Source of the DNA: Polynucleobacter sp. MWH-UH23A
Lineage (GTDB): Bacteria > Pseudomonadota > Gammaproteobacteria > Burkholderiales > Burkholderiaceae
Direction: 5' to 3'
NCBI RefSeq assembly: GCF_040409805.1
Contig: NZ_CP099572.1
Coordinates: 496,001-560,000, forward strand
Length of the DNA: 64,000 bases
Part shown: positions 1-10,396 of the stretch, piece after piece
Numbering within the stretch: position 1 is the stretch's first letter
Layout of the letters: each line of letters starts with the position of its first letter
Notes under the pieces: model-generated
What the model was told of the DNA's origin: nothing
The model's input: only the letters and a program-made list of their open reading frames with translations
Databases searched by the model: none
Translations under genes and position numbers: made by a program

Positions 1-1548
1 AAGTCTGAAGCGTTTATTCCTGTTGAAGAATTCCATAACGACGCTGGCGAGATTGAAGTATCTCCTGGCGATTTCGTTTCTGTTGCTATTGACGCTCTTG
101 AGAACGGCTATGGCGACACCATCCTCTCTCGCGATAAAGCGAAGCGTTTGGCCTCTTGGTTGAATCTGGAAAAAGCTCTCGAGCAAGCAGAAATCGTTAC
201 CGGTACTGTTACTGGTAAGGTTAAAGGCGGCTTGACAGTAATGGTGAACGGTATCCGCGCATTCTTGCCTGGATCACTTGTTGATACACGTCCAATCAAA
301 GACACCAGTCCTTACGAAGGTAAGACGATGGAGTTTAAGGTTATCAAGCTTGATCGTAAACGTAACAATGTTGTGTTGTCACGTCGTGCAGTGGTTGAAG
401 CCAGCCAAGGTGAAGAGCGTGCTAAGTTGATGTCTAACTTGAAAGAAGGCGCAGTAGTTACTGGCCTCGTTAAGAACATCACTGATTACGGCGCATTCGT
501 TGATCTTGGTGGTATCGATGGTCTCTTGCACATTACCGATTTGGCATGGCGTCGTGTGCGTCACCCAAGCGAGATGTTGACTGTTGGCCAAGAAGTAACT
601 GCGAAGATCTTGAAGTTTGATCAAGAGAAGAATCGCGTTTCACTCGGTGTGAAACAGCTTGGTGATGATCCATGGGTCGGTATCGCTCGTCGTTACCCAC
701 CAAATACCCGTTTATTCGGCAAAGTGACCAATCTAACTGATTACGGCGCATTCGTTGAAATCGAAAGCGGTATCGAAGGTTTGGTACACGTTTCTGAAAT
801 GGACTGGACTAACAAGAACGTTGCTCCAAGCAAGGCTACTGCATTGGGTACCGAAGTTGAAGTCATGGTTCTCGATATCGATGAAGACAAGCGTCGTATT
901 AGCTTGGGTATCAAGCAGTGCAAAGCAAATCCATGGGAAGAGTTTGCACGTTCACAACAAAAAGGCGACAAACTTTCTGGCGCAATCAAGTCAATTACCG
1001 ACTTTGGTGTGTTTATTGGCTTGCCTGGCGGTATCGATGGCTTGGTTCACCTCTCAGACCTCTCATGGAATGAGCCAGGCGAAGAAGCTGTTAAGAAGTA
1101 CAAAAAAGGTGATGAAGTTGAAGCCACTGTATTGGCAATCGATGTTGAGAAAGAGCGTATCTCTCTCGGTATCAAGCAATTGTCTGGTGACCCATTCAAT
1201 AACTACACCTCTGTGAATGACAAGGGCGCAATGGTAACTGGCACTGTTAAGAGTGTTGATGCCAAAGGCGCAACCATCCACTTAGCTGATGAAGTTGAAG
1301 CTTACTTGCGTGCCTCTGAGATCTCAACAGATCGTGTTGAAGATGCTCGCAATGTATTGAAAGAGGGCGATAGCGTAACTGCAATGATCATCAATATTGA
1401 TCGTAAGTCACGTGCAATCAACCTTTCAATTAAGGCAAAAGACAGCTCTGATCAACAAGATGCAATGAGCAAGCTCCAAGGTGATGCGCAGTCTGGCACA
1501 ACCAATTTGGGTGCTTTGTTAAAAGCAAAATTGGACAATCAAGGCTAA
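1..1548 (+). CDS. rpsA: 30S ribosomal protein S1 (5'-truncated by window edge)
   Basis: The first base opens a reading frame that runs without a stop to TAA at 1546-1548, giving 515 visible residues; the family is usually near 560, so only about 40-45 N-terminal residues lie outside. Tandem S1 (OB-fold) repeats are plain: the DYGAFV/DFGVFI-type core recurs near visible residues 150, 235 and 320, each followed by GxDGLxH or GxEGLVH, with a more diverged last repeat. S1 holds mRNA on the 30S subunit during initiation. It is followed by a strong terminator and by ihfB, the usual proteobacterial order. Product certain; only the start is missing. Confidence 0.97.
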   Translation, partial: KSEAFIPVEEFHNDAGEIEVSPGDFVSVAIDALENGYGDTILSRDKAKRLASWLNLEKALEQAEIVTGTVTGKVKGGLTVMVNGIRAFLPGSLVDTRPIKDTSPYEGKTMEFKVIKLDRKRNNVVLSRRAVVEASQGEERAKLMSNLKEGAVVTGLVKNITDYGAFVDLGGIDGLLHITDLAWRRVRHPSEMLTVGQEVTAKILKFDQEKNRVSLGVKQLGDDPWVGIARRYPPNTRLFGKVTNLTDYGAFVEIESGIEGLVHVSEMDWTNKNVAPSKATALGTEVEVMVLDIDEDKRRISLGIKQCKANPWEEFARSQQKGDKLSGAIKSITDFGVFIGLPGGIDGLVHLSDLSWNEPGEEAVKKYKKGDEVEATVLAIDVEKERISLGIKQLSGDPFNNYTSVNDKGAMVTGTVKSVDAKGATIHLADEVEAYLRASEISTDRVEDARNVLKEGDSVTAMIINIDRKSRAINLSIKAKDSSDQQDAMSKLQGDAQSGTTNLGALLKAKLDNQG

Positions 1549-1551
1549 ATC

Positions 1552-1589
1552 AATATCGCCGCTTTCCGTGAGGAAGGCGGCGATATTTT
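1552..1589 (+). terminator. rho-independent terminator after rpsA
   Basis: A 16-bp inverted repeat (1552-1567 with 1572-1587, one G-T pair) closes a GTGA loop and runs into a short T stretch. It lies 3 bases after the rpsA stop and 11 bases before the ihfB start, so it probably attenuates rather than fully separates the two genes. Confidence 0.8.
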
Positions 1590-1600
1590 ATTGATAGATC

Positions 1601-1945
1601 ATGACAGATCAAGAGCAACAAGCGATCACCCGCTCCGAACTAGTGGAGAGCTTAGCGGAACAGTTTCCGCAGCTATTGCCTAGGGATGTGGAGTTGGCGG
1701 TAAAAACATTGCTGGACACAATGACTCAAGCCTTGGCTGAAGGTAAGCGTATCGAGTTGCGTGGCGTGGGAAGTTTTGTGCTTCACCATCGTCCTGCGCG
1801 CACCGGTCGCAATCCGAAGTCTGGTGAGAAAGTTTTGATTCCGGAAAAACGCGTTCCGCACTTTAAGCCTGGCAAAGAGTTGCGTGAGCGAGTGGACTAT
1901 AAGCCTTTGAAACAGGCGAGCCCGAAAGAGGGTACTGGTGCCTAG
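1601..1945 (+). CDS. ihfB: integration host factor subunit beta
   Basis: This 114-residue protein is a DNABII-family DNA-bending protein. It has the N-terminal helices starting [12 protein letters not shown], the core [21 protein letters not shown] containing the beta-arm proline, and the [14 protein letters not shown] end typical of IhfB. It runs about 15-20 residues past the usual 94-100, ending in a Lys/Pro-rich tail. Its place directly after rpsA is the classic ihfB position. It heterodimerises with IhfA, which is not in this window, to bend DNA at promoters and recombination sites. Confidence 0.96.
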   Translation: MTDQEQQAITRSELVESLAEQFPQLLPRDVELAVKTLLDTMTQALAEGKRIELRGVGSFVLHHRPARTGRNPKSGEKVLIPEKRVPHFKPGKELRERVDYKPLKQASPKEGTGA

Positions 1946-1964
1946 TATTCAGGCTCAACCTCAG

Positions 1965-1987
1965 TGGTCCATTCGGACCATTTTTTT
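1965..1987 (+). terminator. rho-independent terminator after ihfB
   Basis: The stem TGGTCC/GGACCA (1965-1970 with 1975-1980) has an ATTC loop and seven Ts at 1981-1987. It falls inside the 5' end of the longest possible lapB frame (GTG at 1964), which argues that lapB starts further downstream. Confidence 0.8.
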
Positions 1988-2005
1988 ATTGGATTTTTGC
2001 TAAGC

Positions 2006-3217
2006 ATGATTCAAATTGCGACATCTTGGTTATTGTTGCTACCAGTCATGTTTGGTATTGGCTGGCTTGCCTCCCGTTGGGATCTGCGATTGGAGAATCG
2101 TATGGATGAGCGTGAGCGCATGCGTCAACAGCGCTCCACCTTTAAAGGCTTGAGCCTTTTGTTAAACGAGCAACCAGATCAAGCCATTGAGACCTTGGTC
2201 AAGATTGCGCAGTTAGATCCTGAAACTATCGAGTTGCATTTTTCTTTGGGAAATTTATTCCGTCGTCGTGGTGAAACCGAACGTGCTATTCGGGTGCATC
2301 AACACTTAGCTAATCGTGATGACTTAAAACCGCGTGATCGAGATCATGCTGCCTATGAATTAGGTCGTGACTTCTTGCGTGCAGGACTGCTTGATCGCGC
2401 AGAAGCCTCTCTCAATCGTGTGGGCGATGGCAAGTACGCTGTCCCAGCAAAAGAGAGTTTGTTAGAGATGTATCAGGTAGAGCGTGATTGGAAAAAAGCG
2501 ATCATTGCTGCTTCTGAGCTTGAAGGTCTTCAAGGTAAATCACATCGCATTGAAATTGCTCAATTCCATTGCGAACTAGCCCAAGACGCACTGCGTCGTA
2601 AAGACTTACATGAAGCTGAGCAATCTATTCAACGTGCTTTGCAAGCAGTACCAAATCACGCGCGTGGCCTTATTTTGCAGGGCGATTATTTAATGTCGAT
2701 GGAGCGTCCTGCTCAAGCCATTGAGGTATGGGGTCTAGTTGCTGATTCACATCCTGCTTATATGCACCTGTTGGCGGATCGCTGGATGCTTGCTCATACT
2801 GCCTTAGGAAAAGAATCTGAAGGCTTAGATCGTCTCTGCACACTTTTGAAAACACAGGCTACTGGCGAGCTGTTGGATATCGTACATAAGCAGCTGATGA
2901 AGATTCGCGGGCCAGAGGCTGCCAATGCAATGTTGTCTGAGGTAATGCAACATTCCCCTAGCTTGAGCGCCTTATCAAAACTCGCTGAAACACGCCTTGC
3001 ACTAGAAGAAGGCAATGCCAACCCAGAAAGACTCTCGGAGTTGCAGTCAATACTGAATCTCCTGCGCCAACGGACAACGAGTTTGGCTCGTTATACCTGT
3101 GGCAATTGTGGTTTCCGTGCGCGCAGATTCTATTGGCAGTGCCCAGGTTGTAATAATTGGGAGGCATACTCACCAAGACGCTCAGAGGGGGTTGCTCCAA
3201 GTGGCCCATTAATGTAA
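2006..3217 (+). CDS. lapB: lipopolysaccharide assembly protein LapB (YciM)
   Basis: 403 residues. It has one N-terminal membrane helix (ATSWLLLLPVMFGIGWLASR), then a long all-helical TPR region, and a C-terminal rubredoxin-like zinc site, CGNCGF-CPGCNNW, near residues 365-383. LapB anchors in the inner membrane and controls LpxC turnover and so LPS synthesis. The ATG at 2006 is chosen because the longer GTG start at 1964 would place the ihfB terminator inside the coding region and add residues ahead of the membrane helix. No clear ribosome binding site is visible. lapA, often next to lapB, is not present in the short gap upstream. It leads into sugar and heptose genes, which fits its LPS role. 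Confidence 0.93.
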   Translation: MIQIATSWLLLLPVMFGIGWLASRWDLRLENRMDERERMRQQRSTFKGLSLLLNEQPDQAIETLVKIAQLDPETIELHFSLGNLFRRRGETERAIRVHQHLANRDDLKPRDRDHAAYELGRDFLRAGLLDRAEASLNRVGDGKYAVPAKESLLEMYQVERDWKKAIIAASELEGLQGKSHRIEIAQFHCELAQDALRRKDLHEAEQSIQRALQAVPNHARGLILQGDYLMSMERPAQAIEVWGLVADSHPAYMHLLADRWMLAHTALGKESEGLDRLCTLLKTQATGELLDIVHKQLMKIRGPEAANAMLSEVMQHSPSLSALSKLAETRLALEEGNANPERLSELQSILNLLRQRTTSLARYTCGNCGFRARRFYWQCPGCNNWEAYSPRRSEGVAPSGPLM

Positions 3218-3242
3218 TGAACTATAGAAAATAAGAGACGCA

Positions 3243-4607
3243 ATGAAAGTTACAATCGTTGGAAGTGGTTACGTAGGCTTGGTTACTGGTGCTTGCCTCG
3301 CTGAGCAGGGTAACAATGTCTTTTGTTTGGATTTGGATCCAAAGAAGATTGAAATTCTCAATTCTGGTGGCGTGCCTATTTATGAGCCTGGCCTAAAAGA
3401 AATGATTGAGCGTAATCGTGCCGCTGGTAGATTACAGTTCTCCACAGATATCGCTGCTTCAGTAGCGCATGGTGATATTCAATATATCGCAGTAGGCACT
3501 CCTCCTGATGAAGATGGCTCTGCTGATTTGCAGTATGTTGTTGCCGCAGCGCGCAATATTGGTCGTCATATGACTACCCCAAAAGTTATCGTCGATAAAT
3601 CGACTGTCCCAGTTGGAACGGCAGATAAAGTTCAAGCAGCTATTACCGAAGAACTTGAGAAGCGGAATTTATCTGCCGATCTTTGTTCCGTGGTATCTAA
3701 TCCAGAGTTCTTGAAAGAGGGTGCTGCGGTAGAAGACTTTATGCGCCCAGACCGGATTGTGATTGGCACAGAAAATACACCAGCGGGTCTGCGCGCGAAA
3801 GAGCAGATGCGTAAACTTTATGCGCCATTTAATCGTCACCATGAGCGCACCTATTACATGGATGTAAAGAGTGCGGAGTTAACCAAGTACGCTGCTAATG
3901 CCATGTTAGCAACACGTATTTCCTTCATGAATGAGTTGGCCAATCTGGCTGACTTGGTGGGTGCGGATATCGAGGCAGTGCGCCAAGGTATTGGGTCGGA
4001 TTCGCGCATTGGCTTTGGCTTTTTGTATCCCGGTACTGGTTATGGTGGATCCTGTTTTCCAAAAGATGTATCCGCACTATCAAAGACTGCCAAGGAACAT
4101 GGCAGAGAATTGAAAATTCTCGGTGCTGTTGATGCGGTAAACGAGATTCAAAAGTATGTGTTGGTAGAAAAGATTGAAAAGCGTTTTGGTAAAGATCTTT
4201 CTAATATGAAATTTGCTTTATGGGGTCTAGCATTCAAGCCAAATACCGATGATATGCGCGAAGCTCCAAGTCGCGTCATTATTTCTGAGTTGGTTAAGCG
4301 TGGTGCTACGATTATTGCTCACGATCCAGTGGCAATGCCCGAAGCGAAGCATGCTTTAGAGTTGGATTTTCAGAGTAATCCACAGGGGCTGAAAAACGTT
4401 TCCATGGTGGATAACCCAATGAATGCGCTTGATGGTGCAGATGCGTTGATCATTGTTACAGAATGGAAAGCATTCCGTAGCCCCGATTTTGATGTGGTTC
4501 TCCAAAAATTGACTCGCCCCATTATTTTTGATGGACGTAATTTGTATGAGCCACAAGCAATGCAAGAGTTGGGTATTGAATACCACGGCATTGGGCGACA
4601 TAATTAA
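3243..4607 (+). CDS. ugd: UDP-glucose 6-dehydrogenase
   Basis: 454 residues, full length for the family. The N-terminal Rossmann motif GSGYVG is at residues 7-12, and the catalytic-cysteine signature [12 protein letters not shown] carries Cys271. The C-terminal NAD-dependent half contains [15 protein letters not shown]. The enzyme makes UDP-glucuronate from UDP-glucose with two NAD+, feeding exopolysaccharide or LPS sugar synthesis. It sits 25 bp after lapB and 26 bp before hldA, inside a cell-envelope gene run, so its product probably goes into surface polysaccharide. Confidence 0.96.
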   Translation: MKVTIVGSGYVGLVTGACLAEQGNNVFCLDLDPKKIEILNSGGVPIYEPGLKEMIERNRAAGRLQFSTDIAASVAHGDIQYIAVGTPPDEDGSADLQYVVAAARNIGRHMTTPKVIVDKSTVPVGTADKVQAAITEELEKRNLSADLCSVVSNPEFLKEGAAVEDFMRPDRIVIGTENTPAGLRAKEQMRKLYAPFNRHHERTYYMDVKSAELTKYAANAMLATRISFMNELANLADLVGADIEAVRQGIGSDSRIGFGFLYPGTGYGGSCFPKDVSALSKTAKEHGRELKILGAVDAVNEIQKYVLVEKIEKRFGKDLSNMKFALWGLAFKPNTDDMREAPSRVIISELVKRGATIIAHDPVAMPEAKHALELDFQSNPQGLKNVSMVDNPMNALDGADALIIVTEWKAFRSPDFDVVLQKLTRPIIFDGRNLYEPQAMQELGIEYHGIGRHN

Positions 4608-4633
4608 GCAAGTCATTAGCAAAAGCTATTTAT

Positions 4634-5563
4634 ATGGAAAAAGCCAATCGCGAACAATTTTCTAAGGCACGTCTACTAGTAGTAGGGGATGTCATGCTTG
4701 ATCGTTATTGGTTTGGCGATACCAACCGTATTTCACCCGAGGCGCCTGTACCAGTGGTCCAAGTTGGCAAGATTGATGAGCGCTTAGGAGGCGCTGCGAA
4801 CGTGGCCCGAAATGTGGCGGCTCTTGGTGCGAAAACAACCATTCTTGGAATAGTGGGTCAGGATGAGCCTGGTGAACGCGTTATCAATTTGCTGCAGTCT
4901 GGTGGTGTTGATAGTCAGCTTGAGATTGATGCGAAAGTTCCAACGATTGTGAAGTTGCGTGTGATTGCACGCCAGCAACAATTAATCCGTTTGGATTTTG
5001 AAGAGACTCCCAGTGAGAAAGCGCTAGCGCACAAGTTAGAGCGTTTTGAAAAATTAGTTGGCTCTGCTGATGTTGTGATTCTGTCGGATTACGGTAAAGG
5101 GGCTTTAGGTCAAGTCGCTCATATGATTGAGCAGGCTAGAGCGCAAAACAAAATGATCTTGGTTGATCCTAAAGGCGAAGATTATGAGAAATATCGTGGC
5201 GCCACCGTTTTGACGCCTAATCGCAGCGAACTGCGTCAAGTGGTTGGGCGGTGGACTAGTGAAGAGGATCTCACCAAGAGAGCGCAAGATCTCAGAAAGT
5301 CTCTTAACCTTCAGGCGTTATTGCTTACCCGCTCTGAAGAGGGGATGAGTTTATATACCGAGGCAGGTGTCAGTCATGTCAAAGCGCAAGCTAGAGAGGT
5401 ATTCGATGTATCTGGTGCTGGCGATACGGTAATTGCTACTTTGGCAGTTGCTCTAGCAGCTGGATGGCCATTAGAGCGGGCGATGGCGTTGGCAAATCGC
5501 GCTGGTGGAATTGTGGTTGGTAAGCTGGGTACTGCTACCGTTACTTCAGAGGAATTACAGTGA
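4634..5563 (+). CDS. hldA: D-glycero-beta-D-manno-heptose-7-phosphate kinase
   Basis: 309 residues, a PfkB/ribokinase-fold kinase that phosphorylates heptose 7-phosphate at C1 in ADP-heptose synthesis. The start [13 protein letters not shown], the GGAANVARN sugar-binding stretch and the C-terminal DVSGAGDTV motif (anion hole and catalytic Asp) are all present. It corresponds to the first domain of E. coli HldE (RfaE); the nucleotidyltransferase domain is absent here and must be encoded elsewhere. Its TGA overlaps the GTG of hldD (GTGA, 5560-5563), so the two are translationally coupled. Confidence 0.94.
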   Translation: MEKANREQFSKARLLVVGDVMLDRYWFGDTNRISPEAPVPVVQVGKIDERLGGAANVARNVAALGAKTTILGIVGQDEPGERVINLLQSGGVDSQLEIDAKVPTIVKLRVIARQQQLIRLDFEETPSEKALAHKLERFEKLVGSADVVILSDYGKGALGQVAHMIEQARAQNKMILVDPKGEDYEKYRGATVLTPNRSELRQVVGRWTSEEDLTKRAQDLRKSLNLQALLLTRSEEGMSLYTEAGVSHVKAQAREVFDVSGAGDTVIATLAVALAAGWPLERAMALANRAGGIVVGKLGTATVTSEELQ

Positions 5564-6579
5564 CTATTATCGTAACTGGCGCCGCAGGATTTATTGGCGC
5601 AAATATCGTTCAGGCTTTAAATGTGCGCGGTGAAAAAAATATTATCGCTGTTGACGATCTACGTCCGGCTGATAAATATCGCAATTTAGCCGATCTCGAC
5701 ATTATTGATTACCTAGATAAGGATGAGTTTCTAGAAGCATTTAGAAATGGTCGCTTTGGTAAGGTAAAAGCAGTGTTTCATGAGGGCGCCTGCTCCGATA
5801 CCATGGAGACTGACGGCATTTTTATGATGGCGAATAACTATCGATACACCATGGATTTGCTAGATATCTGCACTGCTCAAAAGGTTCAGCTCTTGTATGC
5901 CTCATCTGCTGCTACTTATGGCGGTTCCGATGTGTTTGTTGAAAGTCGTGAGCATGAGAAGCCTTTGAATATCTATGGCTACTCAAAGTTCTTGTTTGAT
6001 CAGGTGATGCGCAAGCGTTTTGCTGAAAATGCCAATACTGCACAAGTGGTGGGCTTCCGTTATTTCAACGTATATGGTCCACGCGAATCACATAAAGGTC
6101 GCATGGCATCCGTAGCATTCCATCAATATCATCAATACAAAGCAAATGGTCATGTAAAACTATTTGGTGAATATGGTGGTTATGGACCAGGCGAACAAAG
6201 TCGTGACTTTGTATCGGTTGAAGATGTCGTTAAAGTGAATCTCTTTTTCTTAGATCACCCAGAAATTAGCGGCATCTTTAATTTAGGTAGCGGTCGTGCG
6301 CAGCCATTTAATGATGTTGCTCATGCTGTAGCCAACGCAATGCGCAAACTGGATAAAGCGAAGCCTGCAAGCCTTCAAGAGTTGGTAAAAGAAAGGGCCA
6401 TTGAATACATTCCATTTCCGGGCGCACTCAAAGGTAAATATCAGTGTTTCACGCAAGCTGATTTAACAAAACTGCGAGCCGCTGGATATACAGAGCCCTT
6501 CCTGAATGTGGAGCAGGGTGTCAGCCGTTATATTGAATGGCTAGAAGCAAATTCTGATTTCTTGGCCAACCCACTATAA
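5560..6579 (+). CDS. hldD: ADP-L-glycero-D-manno-heptose 6-epimerase
   Basis: 339 residues, an extended short-chain dehydrogenase. The NAD(P)-binding [13 protein letters not shown] is at the N-terminus, the catalytic Tyr/Lys pair is in YGYSKFLFD, and [11 protein letters not shown] is typical of RfaD/HldD. It converts ADP-D-glycero- to ADP-L-glycero-manno-heptose, the last step before inner-core LPS assembly. The start is GTG, overlapping the hldA stop. A strong terminator follows, so the run ugd-hldA-hldD ends here. Confidence 0.95.
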   Translation: MTIIVTGAAGFIGANIVQALNVRGEKNIIAVDDLRPADKYRNLADLDIIDYLDKDEFLEAFRNGRFGKVKAVFHEGACSDTMETDGIFMMANNYRYTMDLLDICTAQKVQLLYASSAATYGGSDVFVESREHEKPLNIYGYSKFLFDQVMRKRFAENANTAQVVGFRYFNVYGPRESHKGRMASVAFHQYHQYKANGHVKLFGEYGGYGPGEQSRDFVSVEDVVKVNLFFLDHPEISGIFNLGSGRAQPFNDVAHAVANAMRKLDKAKPASLQELVKERAIEYIPFPGALKGKYQCFTQADLTKLRAAGYTEPFLNVEQGVSRYIEWLEANSDFLANPL

Positions 6580-6616
6580 GCCAGTCAACTAGATCTATAC
6601 ATCTTCGTTGTAAATG

Positions 6617-6648
6617 ATCCACGTGCACTTTGTGCCCGTGGATTTTTT
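6617..6648 (+). terminator. terminator of the heptose operon
   Basis: The stem ATCCACG/CGTGGAT (6617-6623 with 6637-6643) can extend through GCAC/GTGC and is followed by six Ts (6643-6648). It lies between hldD and the ComEA-like gene. Confidence 0.8.
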
Positions 6649-6667
6649 ATTGATCTCTGGAGAATGT

Positions 6668-7114
6668 ATGAAAAACATCAATTTTGGAAGCGCTAAAAAT
6701 ATGATGAGATCTGTTGTGGTCTCAGCAGTACTCTCAATTTCTGGATTGGGCTTGGGTATAGGTATTGTAGGTATGGCAAACGCTTCACCTATTAATGTCA
6801 ATACTGCTACTCAATCTGAACTAGAAAGCATTAAAGGTATCGGTCCATCTAAGGCAAAAACGATTATTGCGGAGCGTCAAGATGGTGGCCATTTTCAGGA
6901 TGCTAATGATTTGCAAAAGCGGGTCCGTGGTATTGGTATGAGATCGGTTGAAAAAATGGTGGATAACGGATTAACCATTGAGGCACCAAGCTCTTTTCGG
7001 GAGCCCAATGGGCGTACGCAGAAAGAAGGGGGAGCCTCTAGCCGGCGTCATTCGCGTCATCAGGCTAATGGGCGAAATTCATCGGAGCGTGCAGCGCCAC
7101 ATCGCAGAAATTAG
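6668..7114 (+). CDS. ComEA-family helix-hairpin-helix protein
   Basis: 148 residues. A long hydrophobic signal/anchor segment (roughly residues 15-37, ending MANASPI) is followed by a helix-hairpin-helix domain: INVNTATQSELESIKGIGP ... RVRGIGMRSVEKM. This is the ComEA/SLBB-type DNA-binding fold that binds incoming double-stranded DNA in the periplasm during transformation. A basic, Ser/Arg/His-rich tail of about 45 residues follows, likely disordered. The ATG at 6668 is preceded by CTGGAGA; an in-frame ATG at 6614 falls in the upstream terminator and is rejected. Whether it acts in competence or is a general periplasmic DNA-binding protein cannot be told from sequence. Confidence 0.85.
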   Translation: MKNINFGSAKNMMRSVVVSAVLSISGLGLGIGIVGMANASPINVNTATQSELESIKGIGPSKAKTIIAERQDGGHFQDANDLQKRVRGIGMRSVEKMVDNGLTIEAPSSFREPNGRTQKEGGASSRRHSRHQANGRNSSERAAPHRRN

Positions 7115-7155
7115 ACCCTTTCGCGTTTAGGTGTGCTTACGGCTAAAATCAGTCT

Positions 7156-8067
7156 ATGAGTAGACCTTCTTACCTAACCATCTCACAAACAGTAGGCAAT
7201 ACGCCTTTGGTGCGCTTGCAGCGTATTCCAGGATTGGAAAATGACAATCGCAACAATGTCATTCTGGGTAAGTTAGAGGGCAACAATCCAGCCGGGTCGG
7301 TTAAGGACCGACCTGCGCTGTCGATGATCATGCGCGCGCAAGAGCGTGGCGAAATTAAACCCGGCGATACCTTAATTGAGGCTACTAGCGGAAACACCGG
7401 CATTGCTCTAGCAATGACTGCCGCCATGTTGGGCTACAAAATGATTTTGGTGATGCCGGAAAATCAGAGTATTGAGCGTCGACAAAGTATGGCTGCTTAT
7501 GGCGCCGAATTAATTTTGACGGCAGCTTCAGGCGGTATGGAGTTTGCAAGGGACTACGCATTGCAATTGCAGCGCGAGGGTCGTGGAAGATTGCTTGATC
7601 AATTTGCTAATCCTGATAATCCTAGAGCACACATCGAAACTACAGGGCCTGAGATTTGGCGCGATACCGATGGTCAGATTACTCATTTTGTTTCAGCGAT
7701 GGGTACTACTGGCACTATTACTGGGGTATCAACTTTTCTAAAGTCCATGAATCCCAATATTCAGATTATTGGTGCGCAACCTGAAGAGGGTTCGCAAATA
7801 CCAGGTATTCGTAAATGGGCTCCAGAATATCTACCGAAGATTTACCAAGGCGAGCGTGTTGATCGTATCGAATATGTAACGCAAGCAGATGCAGAAGATA
7901 TGGCAAGACGTTTAGCGGTAGAAGAGGGAATCTTCTGTGGTATCTCTGCGGGTGGCGCTTTGGTTGTTGCTTTGCGCATCGCCCGTCAGGTTGAAAATGC
8001 TACGATTGTCTTTATTGTTTGTGATCGCGGGGATCGTTACTTATCTACGGGCGTTTTCCCAGCTTGA
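7156..8067 (+). CDS. cysM: cysteine synthase B (O-acetylserine sulfhydrylase)
   Basis: 303 residues, a fold-type II PLP enzyme. The PLP lysine is Lys50 in NPAGSVKDRPA, the phosphate/substrate loop is TSGNTG near residue 80, and GISAGGALVVA closes the active site. CysM isozymes make cysteine from O-acetylserine with sulfide or thiosulfate; the length and sequence fit CysM better than CysK. It converges on mltB with a 21-bp gap and no clear terminator. Confidence 0.93.
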   Translation: MSRPSYLTISQTVGNTPLVRLQRIPGLENDNRNNVILGKLEGNNPAGSVKDRPALSMIMRAQERGEIKPGDTLIEATSGNTGIALAMTAAMLGYKMILVMPENQSIERRQSMAAYGAELILTAASGGMEFARDYALQLQREGRGRLLDQFANPDNPRAHIETTGPEIWRDTDGQITHFVSAMGTTGTITGVSTFLKSMNPNIQIIGAQPEEGSQIPGIRKWAPEYLPKIYQGERVDRIEYVTQADAEDMARRLAVEEGIFCGISAGGALVVALRIARQVENATIVFIVCDRGDRYLSTGVFPA

Positions 8068-8088
8068 GCTACTAACTACAAGTCCTGA

Positions 8089-9369
8089 TTAGTTTGCTTT
8101 TGATTTTTTCTTAGCGCCAGATTTTTTGCTGCTCTTACTTTTGAGTTTATCAGTGGCATCTTTAGCGCTATTCGTTTTCTGCGAAGACTCTACAGGTACA
8201 GCACTTTGGTTTTTGTACCCTAAAGCTTCCGCAAACTCCGCCACACTTTGAGCGTAGAAATAGCTACGGTTGTATTGCACGATTGTCAGAAAATTATTGA
8301 GGCCAACAAAGTATTGCGCTTGATCTGACCCATCTTTACCTGGATAAGGCAGATCTACAATGAGCCCTTTGCTCTGGGGCTCCACACCACCACGTTGCAA
8401 ATCACCTTGCTGTGGACTAAGAATTCCCTTTTGGATTAACTCGGCAACAGTGTGTTTCAGTTGTGGCTCTCCATCCGCTAATTCCTTGGCGGCACTTAAA
8501 CCGCTTTCTTGTACCGGGAAGGAGATAGGCATTCCTGTTTGCCAGCCATGCTTTTTCATGAAGTTCGCAACGCTAGCAATAGCATCTTTCGGACTCTGTT
8601 TTAAATCAATGCGACCATCACCATCCCCATCGATTGCAAAGCTACGAATGCTGCTAGGCATGAACTGAGGTAAGCCAATAGCTCCAGCGTAAGAGCTATT
8701 TTGATTAAGACAGGAATTAAAACGACTTTGATTAATACCCTGAGTATTTTTGGCTGGCAACTGACCACCTGCTTCTGTCCAGCACAACAAAATAAGTTCT
8801 TGAAGCTGATCTTTAAAAAGCTGCTCTCGAGCAGTTTTGTTTGGGGTATACGGATAGCTGAAAGCTAAGGTTGATAAAACGTCTTTCACCCGAAAATTAC
8901 CAGTTTGCCGACCATAAATCGTTTCAATGCCAATAATGGCGGCAATCACTTCAGCTGGTACCCCATAGGATTGCTCAACCTGACCCAAAAACACTTGGTT
9001 TTCCTCTAAAAAGGCCTTTCCAGCCTTTAGGCGGATTGGCTCAATGAAACGCTTGCGGTAGGCTAACCAGTTCTTCTTGAAGGTTCCCGATGGGGGTAAT
9101 ACCAATTTGCGGATCGAGGGAATCGTTTTAGCATCTATAAAGCCCATTTCTAGGGTCTGAATAGGGATTTCCTGGGTTTGGGATACCTGATTGAGCAGGG
9201 CATTCAGGCTTTGGCTATAACGCGCCTCGGTGGCTGCATCATCCGCCTGGTTTACGATGGTTTGCTGGGTACTACTTTGCTGTGGGGGTGTGCTTGTGCA
9301 GGCCCCAAGAGCGAGTAGCGCTAGTAAGAGCAGTGGGAAGTGGATGCGCAAGCAGGAATTTGGGGACAT
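8089..9369 (-). CDS. mltB: membrane-bound lytic murein transglycosylase B
   Basis: 426 residues. A lipoprotein signal with lipobox LGAC sits about 25 residues in, so the protein is probably outer-membrane anchored. The SLT/MltB catalytic region contains IIGIETIYGRQTG, with the catalytic Glu, and AIGLPQFMPSS, then a putative peptidoglycan-binding end and a Lys/Ser-rich tail (KSSKKSGAKKKSK). It cleaves peptidoglycan to 1,6-anhydromuropeptides. The ATG at 9369 is preferred over an upstream in-frame TTG at 9390, since it gives a normal signal peptide. Confidence 0.92.
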   Translation of the reverse strand: MSPNSCLRIHFPLLLLALLALGACTSTPPQQSSTQQTIVNQADDAATEARYSQSLNALLNQVSQTQEIPIQTLEMGFIDAKTIPSIRKLVLPPSGTFKKNWLAYRKRFIEPIRLKAGKAFLEENQVFLGQVEQSYGVPAEVIAAIIGIETIYGRQTGNFRVKDVLSTLAFSYPYTPNKTAREQLFKDQLQELILLCWTEAGGQLPAKNTQGINQSRFNSCLNQNSSYAGAIGLPQFMPSSIRSFAIDGDGDGRIDLKQSPKDAIASVANFMKKHGWQTGMPISFPVQESGLSAAKELADGEPQLKHTVAELIQKGILSPQQGDLQRGGVEPQSKGLIVDLPYPGKDGSDQAQYFVGLNNFLTIVQYNRSYFYAQSVAEFAEALGYKNQSAVPVESSQKTNSAKDATDKLKSKSSKKSGAKKKSKAN

Positions 9370-9440
9370 AGGTTTTAACGAATTAAGCAATATTGATTAG
9401 ATTATAAAAATTACAGTTTTGCTATTAAGGATTTAGGTAA

Positions 9441-10361
9441 ATGACAACAGGATACATAACTCATCCCGATTTTCTGAAACACGAGATGGGCAGTCATCAC
9501 CCAGAATGCCCAGAGCGTATTCAGGCAATTAACGATCAGATGATTCGTAGTGGTATCGATCACCTCCTGCATCACTTGGAAGCGCCGTTGGCTAGTGAAG
9601 ATCAGCTCGAATTGGTGCATAGCCCAGACCATATTGCTTTTGTAAAAGAGCAGGCGCCACAGAGTGGGTATGCGATGCTCGATGGCGACACCATTATGAA
9701 TCCGCATACTTGGCAAGCGGCTCTAAGAGCAGCAGGTGCTGCAATTGCAGGGGTTGATGCCGTAATGAAGGGTGAAGTTGAAAATGTATTTTGCGCTGTA
9801 AGACCTCCAGGTCATCACGCTGAGCCAACTCGCTCTATGGGTTTTTGTCTCTTTGATAATGTTGCCATTGCTGCACGTTATGCGATGGAGGCTTATGGAA
9901 TTGAACGTGTAGCGATTATTGATTTTGATGTGCACCATGGCAATGGTACGGAAGCAGCATTCTTTAATGACCCTAGCGTATTAATGTGCAGCATTTTTCA
10001 GCATCCGTTTTACCCCTACAGTGGTCTAGATCATGCGAATAACATGGTCAACGTACCCCTGCCTGCCGCCACTCGTGGCGATGTGGTGCGTGCGGTAGTA
10101 GAGGAAAGGTGGTTGCCAGCATTACGTAATTTTGAGCCACAGTTAATCATTATTTCTGCGGGATTTGATGCGCATCGTGAAGATGATTTGGGTCAGATGG
10201 GATTAGTAGAGGATGATTATGTGTGGATCACTAAACGCTTAAAAGAGGTAGCACATGAGTTCGCCAACAATCGCATTGTCAGTTGCCTTGAGGGTGGTTA
10301 CAACCTATCCGCCTTGGGTCGTAGCGTCGTTGCGCATGTGAAAGCCTTAGCTGATATTTAA
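9441..10361 (+). CDS. histone deacetylase family amidohydrolase
   Basis: 306 residues. Class II HDAC-like zinc hydrolase motifs are visible: RPPGHHAEP with the two catalytic histidines, DFDVHHGNGTE with zinc-binding Asp and His, and SAGFDAHREDDLG with the second zinc Asp. Bacterial members deacetylate acetylpolyamines, acetoin-related compounds or other N-acetylated small molecules; the substrate here is not predictable. A start AAGGATTTAGGTAAATG gives a fair ribosome site. It lies 35 bp before the acyl-CoA ligase and may be cotranscribed, an arrangement common in this group. Confidence 0.9.
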   Translation: MTTGYITHPDFLKHEMGSHHPECPERIQAINDQMIRSGIDHLLHHLEAPLASEDQLELVHSPDHIAFVKEQAPQSGYAMLDGDTIMNPHTWQAALRAAGAAIAGVDAVMKGEVENVFCAVRPPGHHAEPTRSMGFCLFDNVAIAARYAMEAYGIERVAIIDFDVHHGNGTEAAFFNDPSVLMCSIFQHPFYPYSGLDHANNMVNVPLPAATRGDVVRAVVEERWLPALRNFEPQLIIISAGFDAHREDDLGQMGLVEDDYVWITKRLKEVAHEFANNRIVSCLEGGYNLSALGRSVVAHVKALADI

Positions 10362-10396
10362 AAGATTAAAAATAAAACTGTTATTGAAAGCAAAAG

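Noticed and set aside
755..1216. 153-codon frame inside rpsA on the same strand
   Set aside because: Overlaps rpsA in another frame, with no recognisable protein and no ribosome site.
1964..2005. Longer GTG start for lapB
   Set aside because: It spans the ihfB terminator and adds non-family residues before the membrane helix.
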